DNA from: Bacteroidales bacterium
Lineage (GTDB): Bacteria; Bacteroidota; Bacteroidia; Bacteroidales; UBA932
Assembly: GCA_024695285.1 (NCBI GenBank)
Contig: JAILIM010000103.1
Coordinates: 28,046 to 92,045 of the forward strand
Direction: 5' to 3'
DNA: 64,000 nucleotides
Under the pieces are notes generated by a model that was not told the DNA's origin, did not search any database, and was given only the letters and a program-made list of their open reading frames with translations. This document shows positions 1 to 9,898 of the stretch, piece after piece. Numbering within the stretch: the first letter of the stretch is position 1; each line of letters starts with the position of its first letter. Made by a program: the position numbers and the translations under genes.

Positions 1-1384
1 CGGTGTGGCTCTTGGAAGAGCCGGTCGCGCCACCTATGCCGTCGCGTCCGGTGCGGCCGCCCAGCAGAAGTATGACATCACCGGGAGCCGGGCTCTCACG
101 GCGCACGTCTGCGGCACGTACGGCCCCGACCACAGCGCCGACTTCGAGGCGCTTGGCTGTGTAGCCTTCGTGGTAGATTTCGCGAACGTGGGTGGTCGCA
201 AGGCCTATCTGGTTGCCGTAGCTGGAGTAGCCGGCGGCCGCCTTGCGGCTGATGACGCGCTGCGGGAGCTTGCCAGGAAGAGTCTCCGCCACGCTGCGGC
301 GGATGTCGCCCGCGCCGGTGACGCGCATAGCCTGATAAACGTAGGCGCGCCCGGAAAGCGGGTCGCGTATGGCGCCGCCCAGGCAGGTCGACGCACCACC
401 GAAAGGCTCTATCTCGGTGGGGTGATTATGTGTCTCGTTCTTGAACTGGAGCAGCCATTTCTCGGTACGGCCGTCCACGTCCACATCGACGTATATGCTG
501 CAGGCATTGTTTTCTTCGCTCTGCTCCAGGTCGTCGAGCAGGCCGCGTTTCCGCAGGCACCTGGCCCCGATGGTCGCAAGTTCCATCAGGCAGAAGCGCT
601 TGTCTTCCCGCCCGAGCTCCCTGCGCACGGCACGGAATTCCTCGAGAGAGGCTTCGACCGCAGGCTTGATGAATGAATCTTCTACGGAGATGCGGTCGAG
701 CTGGGTGGTGAATGTGGTATGGCGGCAGTGGTCGCTCCAGTAGGTGTCCAGTATGCGGAGTTCGGTCTCCGTGGGGTTGCGCCCTTCGAGCCTGAAGTAG
801 CGCAGGACCTCGCGCAGGTCGTCTTCGTTCATCGCGAGCCCCCACTTCCGGCAGAACGGGGCAAGAGCGGCGTCGTCCAGTTCCAGGAAACCGTCCAGCG
901 AAGCCATCGGCCGCACCTCCGCACGCCCGGGCGCCTCCAGCCGTGACAGGTCTTTCTCGCGGCATTCCACGCCGTTGATGAAGTAGTGGCGTATGGCCGC
1001 GAGCGCTTCGTCGGAAATGTCGGGATCAAAGATCAGAAGGCGCGAGGAGCGTATCTCCACGTCGGCGTCGGGGTCGATGAGGTGGACGCAGTCGACGGCC
1101 GAAGATGCCCTCTGGTCGAACTGGCCGGGGATGTATTCCACAGCCAGGTACTTGTGGCCTTCGAGCGGGCAGGAATCAGACACGCAGTCGGTCACACGCT
1201 CGCCGAAAACGGTGTAGCGGCAGGCCTCCAGGAGGGAGTCGCTGAAGCCGAAGAGATCATAGACGTTGATTAACCTCAGGGAACGCAGTCCCAGAGAAAG
1301 GTTTTCGTTGAATTCGTCGCGGAGGCTCCTTGCCTCAACCTGAAACTCCGAATACTTTTCTACGTAGATGCGATGTATGTCCAT
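1..1384 (-). CDS. purL: Phosphoribosylformylglycinamidine synthase (PurL), N-terminal part
   Basis: ATP- and glutamine-dependent conversion of FGAR to FGAM, step four of purine synthesis. I translated the open frame from the ATG at 1384 leftward; 461 codons are visible and the frame runs off the window edge, so the C-terminal half, including the glutaminase domain expected in the long single-chain type, is outside. Around residue 219 there is YWSDHCRHTTF, and around residue 313 NETHNHPTEIEPFGG, both hallmark FGAM-synthase motifs of the nucleotide-binding region. The N-terminal ~150 residues fit the PurS-like linker region of large PurL. The start lies 3 nt after the purE stop, so the two are cotranscribed. 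Confidence 0.93.
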   Translation of the reverse strand, partial: MDIHRIYVEKYSEFQVEARSLRDEFNENLSLGLRSLRLINVYDLFGFSDSLLEACRYTVFGERVTDCVSDSCPLEGHKYLAVEYIPGQFDQRASSAVDCVHLIDPDADVEIRSSRLLIFDPDISDEALAAIRHYFINGVECREKDLSRLEAPGRAEVRPMASLDGFLELDDAALAPFCRKWGLAMNEDDLREVLRYFRLEGRNPTETELRILDTYWSDHCRHTTFTTQLDRISVEDSFIKPAVEASLEEFRAVRRELGREDKRFCLMELATIGARCLRKRGLLDDLEQSEENNACSIYVDVDVDGRTEKWLLQFKNETHNHPTEIEPFGGASTCLGGAIRDPLSGRAYVYQAMRVTGAGDIRRSVAETLPGKLPQRVISRKAAAGYSSYGNQIGLATTHVREIYHEGYTAKRLEVGAVVGAVRAADVRRESPAPGDVILLLGGRTGRDGIGGATGSSKSHT

Positions 1385-1387
1385 TGC

Positions 1388-1855
1388 CTAAAGTTCTGAC
1401 TGCAAGACTTTATCTGACTGTTTTTTCCGGAAGGCCTCCAGGCGGCACTGCAGGTCCGAATCACGGAGGGCGAGTATGGCCACGGCGTATAGGCCTGCGT
1501 TGCGTGCACCGTCGATGGCCATGGTCGCTACAGGTATACCGGACGGCATCTGAACTATCGACAGCAGGGAGTCAAGACCGTTCAGAGCGGCGCTCTTGAT
1601 CGGTACGCCAATGATGGGCAGCGTGGTCAGGGCCGCAGCCATTCCAGGGAGGTGCGCCGCCCCGCCGGCTCCGGCGATCACGCAGCATAGGCCGCGGTCG
1701 CGCGCGCCGGTCATATATTCCATAAATTCCGCGGGCGTGCGATGCGCGCTCAGGACCTTTTTCTCATACGGCACACCGAACTCTTCCAGGATCTCACAAG
1801 CGGCGGACATGACGCCCCAGTCGCTTTTGGATCCCATCAGCACTCCTACTTTCAT
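1388..1855 (-). CDS. purE: N5-carboxyaminoimidazole ribonucleotide mutase, class I
   Basis: Rearranges N5-CAIR to CAIR in purine synthesis; soluble octamer in the family. The 155-residue frame has the N-terminal MGSKSDW, the SAHRTP motif carrying the active-site histidine, and [15 protein letters not shown], all class I PurE signatures. Upstream in-frame ATGs at 1888 and 1876 exist, but [12 protein letters not shown] at 1855 matches the normal family start. It is first in the purE-purL operon and divergent from pyrC, so purine and pyrimidine operons share one roughly 150-bp control region. Confidence 0.93.
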   Translation of the reverse strand: MKVGVLMGSKSDWGVMSAACEILEEFGVPYEKKVLSAHRTPAEFMEYMTGARDRGLCCVIAGAGGAAHLPGMAAALTTLPIIGVPIKSAALNGLDSLLSIVQMPSGIPVATMAIDGARNAGLYAVAILALRDSDLQCRLEAFRKKQSDKVLQSEL

Positions 1856-1895
1856 TGGAACTTGATCAGATTTCATAGACGTATACACTAGGCTA

Positions 1896-1903
1896 CAAAG
1901 TTA
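1896..1903 (-). promoter_or_regulatory. Bacteroidetes -7 element for purE-purL
   Basis: On the minus strand this reads TAACTTTG, matching the TAnnTTTG consensus of the Bacteroidetes primary sigma factor. A TTG that could act as the -33 element lies about 21 nt further upstream. It sits 41 nt before the preferred purE start. Confidence 0.5.
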
Positions 1904-1942
1904 ATCTTTTCGGTCCACACAAGACAAGAAAAAATGCAATAT

Positions 1943-1951
1943 TTATCCACA
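1943..1951 (+). promoter_or_regulatory. DnaA-box-like site TTATCCACA
   Basis: A perfect match to the classic DnaA box TTATCCACA lies in the purE/pyrC divergent region, next to an AT-rich stretch (1958-1982) and between two direct CAATATT copies. One box alone does not make an origin; it may be chance or a DnaA-responsive regulatory site. Confidence 0.35.
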
Positions 1952-1995
1952 GCTGGTTGTTAATAAAATTTTTTCAATATTCCACCTCTTTTTCG

Positions 1996-2003
1996 TATCT
2001 TTG
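1996..2003 (+). promoter_or_regulatory. Bacteroidetes -7 element for the pyr operon
   Basis: TATCTTTG matches TAnnTTTG exactly. The transcription start should fall about 4-8 nt downstream, inside the palindrome at 2002-2015 and about 30 nt before the pyrC start at 2040. Confidence 0.6.
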
Positions 2004-2015
2004 CACAAATGTGCA
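2002..2015 (+). promoter_or_regulatory. Palindrome TGCACA-AA-TGTGCA at the pyr transcription start
   Basis: A perfect 6+6 inverted repeat overlaps the end of the -7 element and the predicted start point of the pyr operon, a position typical for a dimeric repressor operator. It could also be a short RNA hairpin. The cognate regulator is not in this window. Confidence 0.4.
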
Positions 2016-2039
2016 CAGAAATGAACACAAGCGTTGTGG

Positions 2040-3311
2040 ATGAAAGATAATTTATTCATATACAACGTGTTCACTCTATCAGGAGAGGATTCCGTGCTGA
2101 TAGAGGACGGGCGCATCGCCGCTCTTGGAATCCACGCCCCCGAAGGCGTTCCCACCATGGACGGAGGCGGCATGCTCCTCAGCTACGGATTCGCCGACAT
2201 CCACGTCCATTTCCGCGAACCCGGGGCCCCCGAAAAAGAAACGATACTGACAGGTTCCCTCGCCGCAGCCCGCGGCGGCTACACAACTGTCTGCGCCATG
2301 CCCAACCTCGACCCTGTGCCCGATTCTCCGGAGCACCTGCAGGCCGAACTGGACATCATCGGGCGCGACGCCCGCATCGAAGTGCTCCCCTACTGTTCCA
2401 TAACCACCGGCCGCAAAGGCACCCAGCTCGTCGATATGGCGGCACTGAAAAAGAGCTGTGCAGCATTCTCCGACGACGGCTCCGGCGTACAGAGTGAAGC
2501 CATGATGCGCCGGGCGATGGAGCTCGCCGCCCGCGAAGACTGCATAATCGCCGCACACTGCGAAGACGACACCCTGCTGAATGGCGGATATATCCACGAC
2601 GGCCGCTGGTGCGCCGGACATGGCCACCGGGGCATCTGCTCCGAGAGCGAATGGAAGCAGATAGAAAGGGACCTGCGTCTTTGCGAAGAAACCGGCTGCC
2701 GCTACCACGTATGCCACATATCCACGGCAAAGAGCGTGGAACTGATACGCGAAGCCAAGGCACGCGGCGTACGCGTCACCTGCGAGACCGCGCCCCATTA
2801 CCTGACCCTCTGCGAGGACGACATGCAGGAAGACGGACGCTTCAAGATGAACCCTCCCCTACGCACGGCAGCTGACCGCGAGGCCCTGATCGAAGGCCTG
2901 CGGGACGGCACAATCGACGCGATTGCGACTGACCACGCTCCCCACACCGCAGAGCAGAAGGGCCGCGGTCTGGAGGGCAGCGCCATGGGCATCGTGGGGC
3001 TGGAGACCGCCTTCCCGGTGCTCAACACCTGCCTGGTGCGCACCGGCAGGATAAGCCTCGGCAGGCTGCTGGAAGCCCTCTGCGATGGCCCCAGGCGCAT
3101 CTTCCGCCTCGGCGGCGCCCTGCGCCCCGGCGAAAGGGCCGACATATGCCTCATCGACCCGTATGCCCCGGGCCGTATCGACAGCAGCACCTTCCTTTCC
3201 AAAGGGCGCTCCACGCCCTTCGACGGCATGGAAGTCACCGGCAAGATTGAAAAGACATTTTATAACGGTTATTTAGTATATGATTCGTCCAAAGAAAAAA
3301 CTGGTTCTTGA
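2040..3311 (+). CDS. pyrC: Dihydroorotase, type I
   Basis: Zinc amidohydrolase that cyclises carbamoyl-aspartate to dihydroorotate. The metal site DIHVHFREPG is near residue 53, followed by the AMPNLDPVPDSPE region and the later ATDHAPHT motif carrying the catalytic Asp, as in class I (Bacillus/PyrC-like) enzymes. The frame is open from a TTG at 2034, but the ATG at 2040 (MKDNLFIYN) is the more natural start and gives 423 residues, a normal length. It is the first gene of the pyr operon, and its 3' end overlaps carA by 32 nt, which suggests translational coupling. Confidence 0.94.
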   Translation: MKDNLFIYNVFTLSGEDSVLIEDGRIAALGIHAPEGVPTMDGGGMLLSYGFADIHVHFREPGAPEKETILTGSLAAARGGYTTVCAMPNLDPVPDSPEHLQAELDIIGRDARIEVLPYCSITTGRKGTQLVDMAALKKSCAAFSDDGSGVQSEAMMRRAMELAAREDCIIAAHCEDDTLLNGGYIHDGRWCAGHGHRGICSESEWKQIERDLRLCEETGCRYHVCHISTAKSVELIREAKARGVRVTCETAPHYLTLCEDDMQEDGRFKMNPPLRTAADREALIEGLRDGTIDAIATDHAPHTAEQKGRGLEGSAMGIVGLETAFPVLNTCLVRTGRISLGRLLEALCDGPRRIFRLGGALRPGERADICLIDPYAPGRIDSSTFLSKGRSTPFDGMEVTGKIEKTFYNGYLVYDSSKEKTGS

Positions 3312-4371
3312 AAACGGCATGGAATTCCACGGCGTGGGATTCGGAGCGGACTGCAGAAGCGTCTGCGAAATCGTTTTCAACACGTCCGTCGTGGGCTACC
3401 AGGAAATTGTCTCGGACCCGTCCTACGCCGGGCAGATTGTGGTCATGACCTATCCCCTGATAGGCAACTACGGTATCACCGACGAGGATTTCGAGTCCAA
3501 GTTCCCCAACATCGGAGGGATAGTGGTGCGCGAATGCTGCGACACCCCGAGCAATTTCCGTATGACCAAGACCCTCGAAGAGGAGATGGAAGACCACGGA
3601 ATCCCCTGCCTGAGCGGAATCGACACCCGCAGACTGACCAAGGTCATACGCGGGCTCGGCAGGCCCATGGCCGCCCTCGTCGAAGAGGAAATGCCTTTAG
3701 AAGAAGCGCTTAAGCTCATTGCCGAAGCCCCCCGCCACGAAAGCTGGGTGCCGAAGGTGAGCTGCCGCAAGCGCTGGCTCACCCGCACCCCCGGCCACCT
3801 CTACCAGGTAGTGGCCGTGGACTACGGCATCAAGCACTCCGTGCTCCGTCTGCTGACCGCAAAGGGATGCAACGTGGTCATCGTGCCTTACGACACTCCC
3901 GCCGAGTCCGTGCTTTCCTACAATCCCGACGGAATCCTCCTGTCCAACGGCCCCGACAGCGTGCTCGACGTGCCCGGGCTCGCCAAGCTCTACCGCGAGT
4001 TCAAGGGCCGCCGCCCCGTGCTGGGAATCGGCCTGGGGCAGGAAATCATTGGCGTAGAATATGGCGCGAAAGCCGAGCGCCTGGGCTGCGGCATCCACGG
4101 CGACCACCCGGTCCGCGACCTTCAGAGCGGCCGCATCGGCATCGCCGTTCTGAACCAGACCTGGTGCTTCCCCTCCGTGGAAGGCACCGGACTGACCGCC
4201 ACCCACGCGACTGTACCGGAAGGGTATGTGGTGGGCTTCGAAAATGCCGAAGACCGTGTACTGGGCTGCCAGTTCCAGGTCGAAGCCGGCCCGGGGCCCC
4301 ACGATTTCATGCCCATAATTGACAAGTTCATTAAAATGATGGAGGACCAGAAAAATGCCCAGAAGAACTGA
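3280..4371 (+). CDS. carA: Carbamoyl-phosphate synthase small subunit with degenerate glutaminase site
   Basis: The small subunit normally hydrolyses glutamine and channels ammonia to CarB. The N-terminal domain is canonical ([33 protein letters not shown]). The class I amidotransferase domain is clearly homologous ([18 protein letters not shown]) but the active site is lost. The nucleophile elbow reads GIGLGQ, with Gly251 (GGC) where the catalytic Cys belongs, and the HPE motif reads QVEA, with Gln333 in place of the catalytic His; only the Glu remains. The SQNHG motif is also changed (LNQTW). Length (363 residues) and reading frame are intact, so this is substitution, not truncation. It probably acts as a structural partner of an ammonia-dependent synthase; decay is the alternative. 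It overlaps carB by 17 nt. Confidence 0.9.
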   Translation: MIRPKKKLVLENGMEFHGVGFGADCRSVCEIVFNTSVVGYQEIVSDPSYAGQIVVMTYPLIGNYGITDEDFESKFPNIGGIVVRECCDTPSNFRMTKTLEEEMEDHGIPCLSGIDTRRLTKVIRGLGRPMAALVEEEMPLEEALKLIAEAPRHESWVPKVSCRKRWLTRTPGHLYQVVAVDYGIKHSVLRLLTAKGCNVVIVPYDTPAESVLSYNPDGILLSNGPDSVLDVPGLAKLYREFKGRRPVLGIGLGQEIIGVEYGAKAERLGCGIHGDHPVRDLQSGRIGIAVLNQTWCFPSVEGTGLTATHATVPEGYVVGFENAEDRVLGCQFQVEAGPGPHDFMPIIDKFIKMMEDQKNAQKN

Positions 4372-7300
4372 CATCCGCAAAGTTATGGTGATAGGATCAG
4401 GTCCTATCGTCATCGGACAGGCCGCCGAATTCGACTATGCCGGTACCCAGGCCTGACTGGCGCTCAAGGAAGAGGGCTACGAAGTGATTCTGGTCAACTC
4501 CAACCCGGCGACCATAATGACCGACACCCAACTCGCCGACAAGGTGTATATGGAGCCGCTCAAACTTGAGTACATAGCCAAGATCATACGCTACGAGCGC
4601 CCCGACGCGATAGTGCCCGGGCTCGGCGGACAGACCGGCCTCAACCTGGCCGTGCAGCTGGCGCGCAAGGGAGTGCTGGACGAGTGCGGCGTGGAGATTC
4701 TCGGCACCACCCTCGACGGCATCGAGAAAGCCGAAGACCGCGAGAAGTTCAAGGAGCTCTGCATCAGCATAGGCGAGCCCGTGATTCCGTCGGAAATCTG
4801 CTACAGCATAGAGGACGGCGTGCGTGTGGCCGCTGAGATAGGCTATCCTGTGATCCTTCGTCCCGCCTTCACCCTGGGCGGCACGGGCGGCGGTTTTGCC
4901 GACGATGAGGAGGAACTGCGCGACCTTATGCGCAACGCCCTCGCCATCTCCCCCGTCCACCAGGTGCTGGTCGAAAAGAGCATCAAGGGCTACAAGGAGA
5001 TAGAATTCGAGGTGATGCGCGACTCAGCAGACACCGCCATAGCCGTGTGCAGCATGGAGAACGTCGACCCCGTGGGCATCCACACCGGTGATTCCATGGT
5101 GGTCGCTCCGGCACAGACGCTGACGGACAAGGAGTACCAGCTCCTGCGTGACTCCGCCTTGAAGCTCATACGCGCCCTCGGCATCGCGGGCGGCTGCAAC
5201 GTGCAGTTCGCGCTCGATCCGCTGTCGTTCAAGTACTACCTCATCGAAGTGAACCCCCGCGTGTCGCGTTCATCGGCCCTCGCATCGAAGGCCAGCGGCT
5301 TCCCCATAGCCCGCGTGACAGCGAAGATCGCCGTTGGACTCACCCTGGACGAAATCACCATCGCCGGCGCTCCCGCCTGCTGCGAGCCCGCCATCGACTA
5401 CGTGGTGGCCAAGGTGGCGCGCTTCCCCTTCGACAAGTTCACCGAAGCGTCCAACGAACTCGGCACCCAGATGAAGGCCACCGGCGAGGTCATGAGCATA
5501 GGCCGCACCCTTGAGGAAAGCTTCCTGAAGGCGATGCGTTCCCTGGAAAACGGCTGCTGCCACCTCTACAGCAAGAAATTCGACGACTGGAGCGCCGAAC
5601 GCCTTCTGGACTACATCTGCAAGCCCACCGACGACCGGTATTACGCCATCGCCCAGCTTCTCCGCCTGCGGATCGACCTTTCCCGTATCTACGACCGCAC
5701 CAAGATAGACCTTCTCTTCCTGGAGAAGATCTACAACATAGTCCGCCTCGAAAGGGAGCTCGCAGCGGCGCCCGAACTGGACTCCGGGCTGTTGCGCAAA
5801 GTCAAGCGCATGGGCTTCGGCGACAAGTACATAGGCCAGGTCCGCGGCATGAGCGAGACCGACGTAATCAGGCTGCGCGAATCGTACGGCATCAGGCCGG
5901 TCTACAAGATGATTGACTCCTGCGCCGGCGAGCGCGAGACCTATGTGCCCTATTTCTACTCCACCTACGAAGAGGAGAACGAGTCCATACGCAGCGACCG
6001 CAGGAAGATACTCGTGCTCGGCTCCGGGCCCATCCGCATAGGCCAGGGCGTGGAGTTCGACTATTCCACCGTCCACGCCATCCAAGCCATACGCGAGGCA
6101 GGTTTCGAGGCCATCATCATCAACAACAACCCCGAGACGGTCTCCACCGACTACAGCATTTCCGACAAGCTCTATTTCGAGCCGCTGACGGCTGAAGACG
6201 TCATGAACGTCATACGCCTCGAGCAGCCGGAAGGCGTCATCGTGACCCTCGGAGGCCAGACTGCCATCAACCTGGCGGCTCCCCTCTCCGAGTTCGACGT
6301 GCCTCTCATCGGCACGGACCTGCAGGCCATCGACAACGCCGAGGACCGCAAGCTCTTCGAGGCGATCCTCCGCAAGACCGGCATACCCCAGCCGAAGGCC
6401 AAGGCCGTCACCAACGTCGAGGACGGCGTTCGGGCTGCTGCGGACATAGGCTATCCCGTGCTGGTGCGTCCCAGCTTCGTGCTCGGCGGACGCGCGATGA
6501 TGATAGTGGGCAACGAGGAGATGCTCCGCCACTACCTGGCAAACGCCGTGGAGGTGAATGAAGATTCACCGGTGCTTGTGGACCATTACATAATGGGACG
6601 TGAGACCGAAGTGGACGCCATATGCGACGGCGAGGACGTTTTCATCCCCGCCATCATGGAGCACGTGGAGCGCACCGGAATCCATTCCGGCGACAGCATC
6701 AGCGTCTATCCTTCCTTCAGCCTCAGCGAAAAGGTCAAAAAGCAGATCATCGACGACACCGTGCAGCTGGGCCGCGCCATAGGAATCAAGGGCCTGTTCA
6801 ACATCCAGTTCATAGTGGACAGCAACGACGACGTCTACGTGATCGAGGTCAACCCTCGCTCCTCGCGCACCGTGCCGTTCATTTCCAAGTCCACCGGCAT
6901 ACCGATCGCCAAGATAGCCACCCGCGTAATGCTGGGGCATTCCCTTAAGGAACAAGGCATTACGGAGGTTTACTTCCCCGAGCGCAAGCGCCACTTCGTC
7001 AAGACCCCGGCGTTCTCATTCGGAAAGATCAAGGGCATAGACTCCTACCTCTCCCCCGAAATGAAATCCACCGGCGAGGCCATAGGCTACGACAAGACGC
7101 TTACCCGCGCCCTCTACAAGTCGCTGCAGGCTTCCGGCATGGAGGTTCGCCCCTACGGCACGGTGCTGGTGACCCTCGCCGACAAGGACAAGGAGGAGGC
7201 CCTCCCGCTGATACACCGATTCTACGACCTGGGCTTCAACCTGGAGGCCACGAGCGGCACCGCCCGCTTCCTCAAGGAGCACGGCCTGCGCACCCGCACA

Positions 7301-7546
7301 CTCCACAAGCTAAGCGAAGGCAGCGACGACATCTTCCGTAGTCTCCGCAAAGGCCACGTCAGCTACGTCATCAACACGATAGACCTCAACCAAAAGTCCT
7401 CCCACCTCGACGGCTACGACATCCGCAGCTGCGCCGTGGAGAACAACATCACCACCTTCACCTCGCTGGAGACCGTCCGCGTGCTCCTCGACGTACTGGA
7501 GGAAATCAGTTTCACCGTGTCCACGATAGACGCCGAATACAAATGA
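4355..7546 (+). CDS. carB: Carbamoyl-phosphate synthase large subunit, interrupted by an in-frame TGA
   Basis: Two ATP-grasp halves make carbamoyl phosphate from bicarbonate, ammonia and 2 ATP, followed by an MGS-like regulatory domain. From the ATG at 4355 the protein begins [17 protein letters not shown] and continues through FDYAGTQA to a TGA at 4454-4456 (codon 34), then [19 protein letters not shown] in the same frame. Homologues have Cys at the TGA position (TQAC or AQAC), so one base separates TGA from the expected TGC or TGT. The remaining 1029 codons are undamaged: both ATP-grasp halves, [22 protein letters not shown] and the C-terminal domain. Full length would be 1063 residues, normal for the family. 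Explanations are a point mutation, a sequence error, or readthrough (the context TGA-C is leaky). It overlaps pyrK as ATGA. Confidence 0.88.
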
Positions 7547-8280
7547 AAGAAGTCTCCTTCACGGTGCTGGAAAATGCAGGAATCGCGCCCCGGACCTTCC
7601 GGATGAAGTTGTCCGGCGACACGTCCGGCATACGCGGCAGCGGCGAATTCGTGCAGATAGCCCTGCCCGGCAAGTTCCTCAGGAGGCCCATTTCGGTCCA
7701 CGACTGCGACTGTGACACGCTCACACTGGTCTATAAGGTCGTGGGCGAAGGCACGGAGGCCATGTCGAAGATGCAGCCCGGCCACATACTCAGCGCACTG
7801 ACCGGCCTGGGCAACAACTTCGACATCGACGCCTGCCGCTCGAAGGCCCTGTTGCTCGGAGGGGGCGTGGGCGCCGCCCCGCTCTACCTCCTGGCCAAGG
7901 AACTCTGCGCCCAGGGGAAGGAGACTACCGTGGTCCTGGGATTCAACACGGCGGAGGAAATTATTCTTGAGGAGGACTTCAAGAATCTTAATGCCACGGT
8001 CTTCATCGCCACGCTGGACGGCACCGCCGGTACCAGGGGCTTTGTCACGGACGTGCTTAGAATCAAGAACTTGTCTTACGACTACTTCTATGCCTGCGGG
8101 CCTAAGCCCATGCTCAGGGCCATCTGCGGAGCCGTCCGTGGCACGGGCGAAGTGAGCATGGAGGAAAGGATGGGCTGCGGAGCCGGATTCTGCTACGGAT
8201 GCAGCATCGAAACCGCCCGCGGGCCGAAGCGCGTCTGCGCCGACGGGCCCGTGTTCAAAAAGGAGGACATAATATGGTAA
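7543..8280 (+). CDS. pyrK: Dihydroorotate dehydrogenase electron-transfer subunit
   Basis: Passes electrons from PyrD FMN through a [2Fe-2S] cluster and FAD to NAD+. The 245-residue protein has the FAD-binding ferredoxin-reductase fold: an LRRPISVHD FAD motif near residue 45, a glycine-rich LLLGGGVGAAPL near residue 103, and the C-terminal cluster ligands in CGAGFCYGC followed by VCADGPVF. It sits directly before pyrD with ATGA overlaps on both sides, as expected for the heteromeric class 1B enzyme. Confidence 0.94.
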   Translation: MKEVSFTVLENAGIAPRTFRMKLSGDTSGIRGSGEFVQIALPGKFLRRPISVHDCDCDTLTLVYKVVGEGTEAMSKMQPGHILSALTGLGNNFDIDACRSKALLLGGGVGAAPLYLLAKELCAQGKETTVVLGFNTAEEIILEEDFKNLNATVFIATLDGTAGTRGFVTDVLRIKNLSYDYFYACGPKPMLRAICGAVRGTGEVSMEERMGCGAGFCYGCSIETARGPKRVCADGPVFKKEDIIW

Positions 8281-9185
8281 GGGACCTGTCCACAAAGCTT
8301 TGCGGCATCCACCTGAAGAACCCGGTGATTCCTGCGAGCGGCACTTTTGGCTTCGGGCTGGAACTCGCAGACAGCTTCGACCTCAATGTGCTCGGCGGCA
8401 TTTCCCTGAAAGGCACCACGCTGGAGCCGCGCTTCGGAAATCCCACACCGCGCATAGCCGAATGCGAAGCCGGAATGCTCAACTCAGTCGGCCTCCAGAA
8501 CCCTGGGGCGGATGCGCTCGTGCGGGAAAAAGTGCCGGCGCTCCGGCGCATCTACAGCGGCTGTATCATTGCGAATATCAGCGGCTTTGCCGTTGAAGAA
8601 TACGCCGCCTGCAGCAAGGTGGCGGACGGCTGTCCGGAGATAGACATCATAGAGCTCAACATCTCCTGCCCCAACGTGCACGGCGGCGGTATGGCCTTCG
8701 GCACCGACCCGGCAGCCGCAGCGGAAGTGACCGCCGCAGTGCGCAAGGCCACTTCCAAGCCCCTTTTCGTGAAGCTCAGTCCCAACGTCAGCGACATAGT
8801 CTCGATCGCGCGCGCCTGCGAGGATGCGGGTGCAGACGGACTCACGCTGGTGAATACCTTCCTCGGGATGAGGATAGACATACGGACCCGCAAGCCGGTG
8901 CTCGCCAACCGCACCGGCGGCCTTTCCGGCCCTGCCATCTTCCCCATCGCGCTGCGCATGGTCCACCAGGTCAGCAAGGCCTGCCGCATCCCGGTAATGG
9001 GCTGCGGGGGCGTTGCAAGGGCCCGGGACGTCATAGAGATGATGATGGCCGGGGCCAGCGCCGTGCAGGTGGGTGCGGAGAACATCCGCAACCCCTACGC
9101 CTGCAAGGAGATTGTCGAGGCCCTGCCGGGCGTGATGGAAGAGCTTGGAATTGAACGTTTAAGCGATATAATCGGATGCGTATGA
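8274..9185 (+). CDS. pyrD: Dihydroorotate dehydrogenase, class 1B catalytic subunit
   Basis: FMN enzyme oxidising dihydroorotate to orotate in the cytoplasm with PyrK. The frame is open further upstream inside pyrK, but the ATG at 8274 ([11 protein letters not shown]) starts exactly where homologues start and gives 303 residues. Motifs: [27 protein letters not shown], and [12 protein letters not shown], whose Cys is the catalytic base of class 1 enzymes, plus the phosphate-binding GCGGV near the end. The pairing with pyrK supports the NAD+-linked class 1B type. Confidence 0.95.
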   Translation: MVRDLSTKLCGIHLKNPVIPASGTFGFGLELADSFDLNVLGGISLKGTTLEPRFGNPTPRIAECEAGMLNSVGLQNPGADALVREKVPALRRIYSGCIIANISGFAVEEYAACSKVADGCPEIDIIELNISCPNVHGGGMAFGTDPAAAAEVTAAVRKATSKPLFVKLSPNVSDIVSIARACEDAGADGLTLVNTFLGMRIDIRTRKPVLANRTGGLSGPAIFPIALRMVHQVSKACRIPVMGCGGVARARDVIEMMMAGASAVQVGAENIRNPYACKEIVEALPGVMEELGIERLSDIIGCV

Positions 9186-9898
9186 ACAAGGATGTGATCA
9201 TAGCCTGCGACTTCAGCGGCGGCAGCGAGGTTTCCGCCTTCCTGGGGCTTTTCCGGGACGAAGCGCGCAAGCCTTTCGTAAAAATTGGAATGGAGCTGTT
9301 CTACAGCGAGGGCCCGGAAATCGTGCGCGAAATCAAGCGCCGCGGGCATCAGGTGTTCCTGGACCTTAAGCTCCACGACATTCCGAACACCGTGCGCAAG
9401 GCGATGAAGGTGCTGTCCTCGCTGGACGTTGATATGGTTAACGTACATGCTTCCGGCACCATCGCGATGATGGAGGCGGCCCGGGAAGGACTCACCAGGC
9501 CCGACGGCACCCGCCCTCTGCTGATTGCCGTGACGCAGCTGACATCCACGAGCGAGGAACGTATGCAGAGCGAACTGCTGATCGGAGCCACGATGGAGGA
9601 CACTATCGCCTGCTACGCCCTGAACGCCCGAAAGGCAGGGCTGGACGGCGTGGTGTGCTCGCCGCGCGAGGCCGGGCTCGTGAAAGAGATGTGCGGACAG
9701 GACTTCCTGACTGTGACCCCGGGCATACGCTTCGAAGGGGCCACCGCCGACGACCAGGTGCGCATCACCACCCCTGCCCGTGCCCGGGAACTGGGCTCCG
9801 ACTACATCGTTGTGGGCCGTCCCGTCACCGCCGCCCCCGACCCCGTCGCCGCCTACCAACGTTGCCTAAAAGATTTTACTTTATGGAAAAACAAATAG
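9182..9898 (+). CDS. pyrF: Orotidine 5'-phosphate decarboxylase
   Basis: Decarboxylates OMP to UMP. The catalytic [11 protein letters not shown] motif is near residue 60, with IACDF at the N-terminus, FVKIGMELF, and the C-terminal TPGIRFEG and YIVVGRPVT phosphate-binding segments of the TIM barrel. An ATG at 9176 is also in frame; I prefer 9182 because it forms an ATGA junction with the pyrD stop like the other junctions here. That gives 238 residues. Confidence 0.93.
   Translation: MNKDVIIACDFSGGSEVSAFLGLFRDEARKPFVKIGMELFYSEGPEIVREIKRRGHQVFLDLKLHDIPNTVRKAMKVLSSLDVDMVNVHASGTIAMMEAAREGLTRPDGTRPLLIAVTQLTSTSEERMQSELLIGATMEDTIACYALNARKAGLDGVVCSPREAGLVKEMCGQDFLTVTPGIRFEGATADDQVRITTPARARELGSDYIVVGRPVTAAPDPVAAYQRCLKDFTLWKNK

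Noticed and set aside
5..676. Plus-strand 223-codon open frame
   Set aside because: It is antisense to purL, whose minus-strand translation shows FGAM-synthase motifs over the same bases.
1943..1951. Replication origin at the DnaA box
   Set aside because: Only one box, no dnaA or other origin genes nearby, and ordinary metabolic operons on both sides.
4454..4456. Genetic code with TGA as sense codon
   Set aside because: Several intact genes here (pyrC, carA, carB, murE neighbours) end at TGA with the next gene starting in the overlap.
4454..4500. Selenocysteine insertion in carB
   Set aside because: No convincing hairpin with a loop guanine immediately downstream of the TGA, and carB is not a known selenoprotein; kept only as a remote option.
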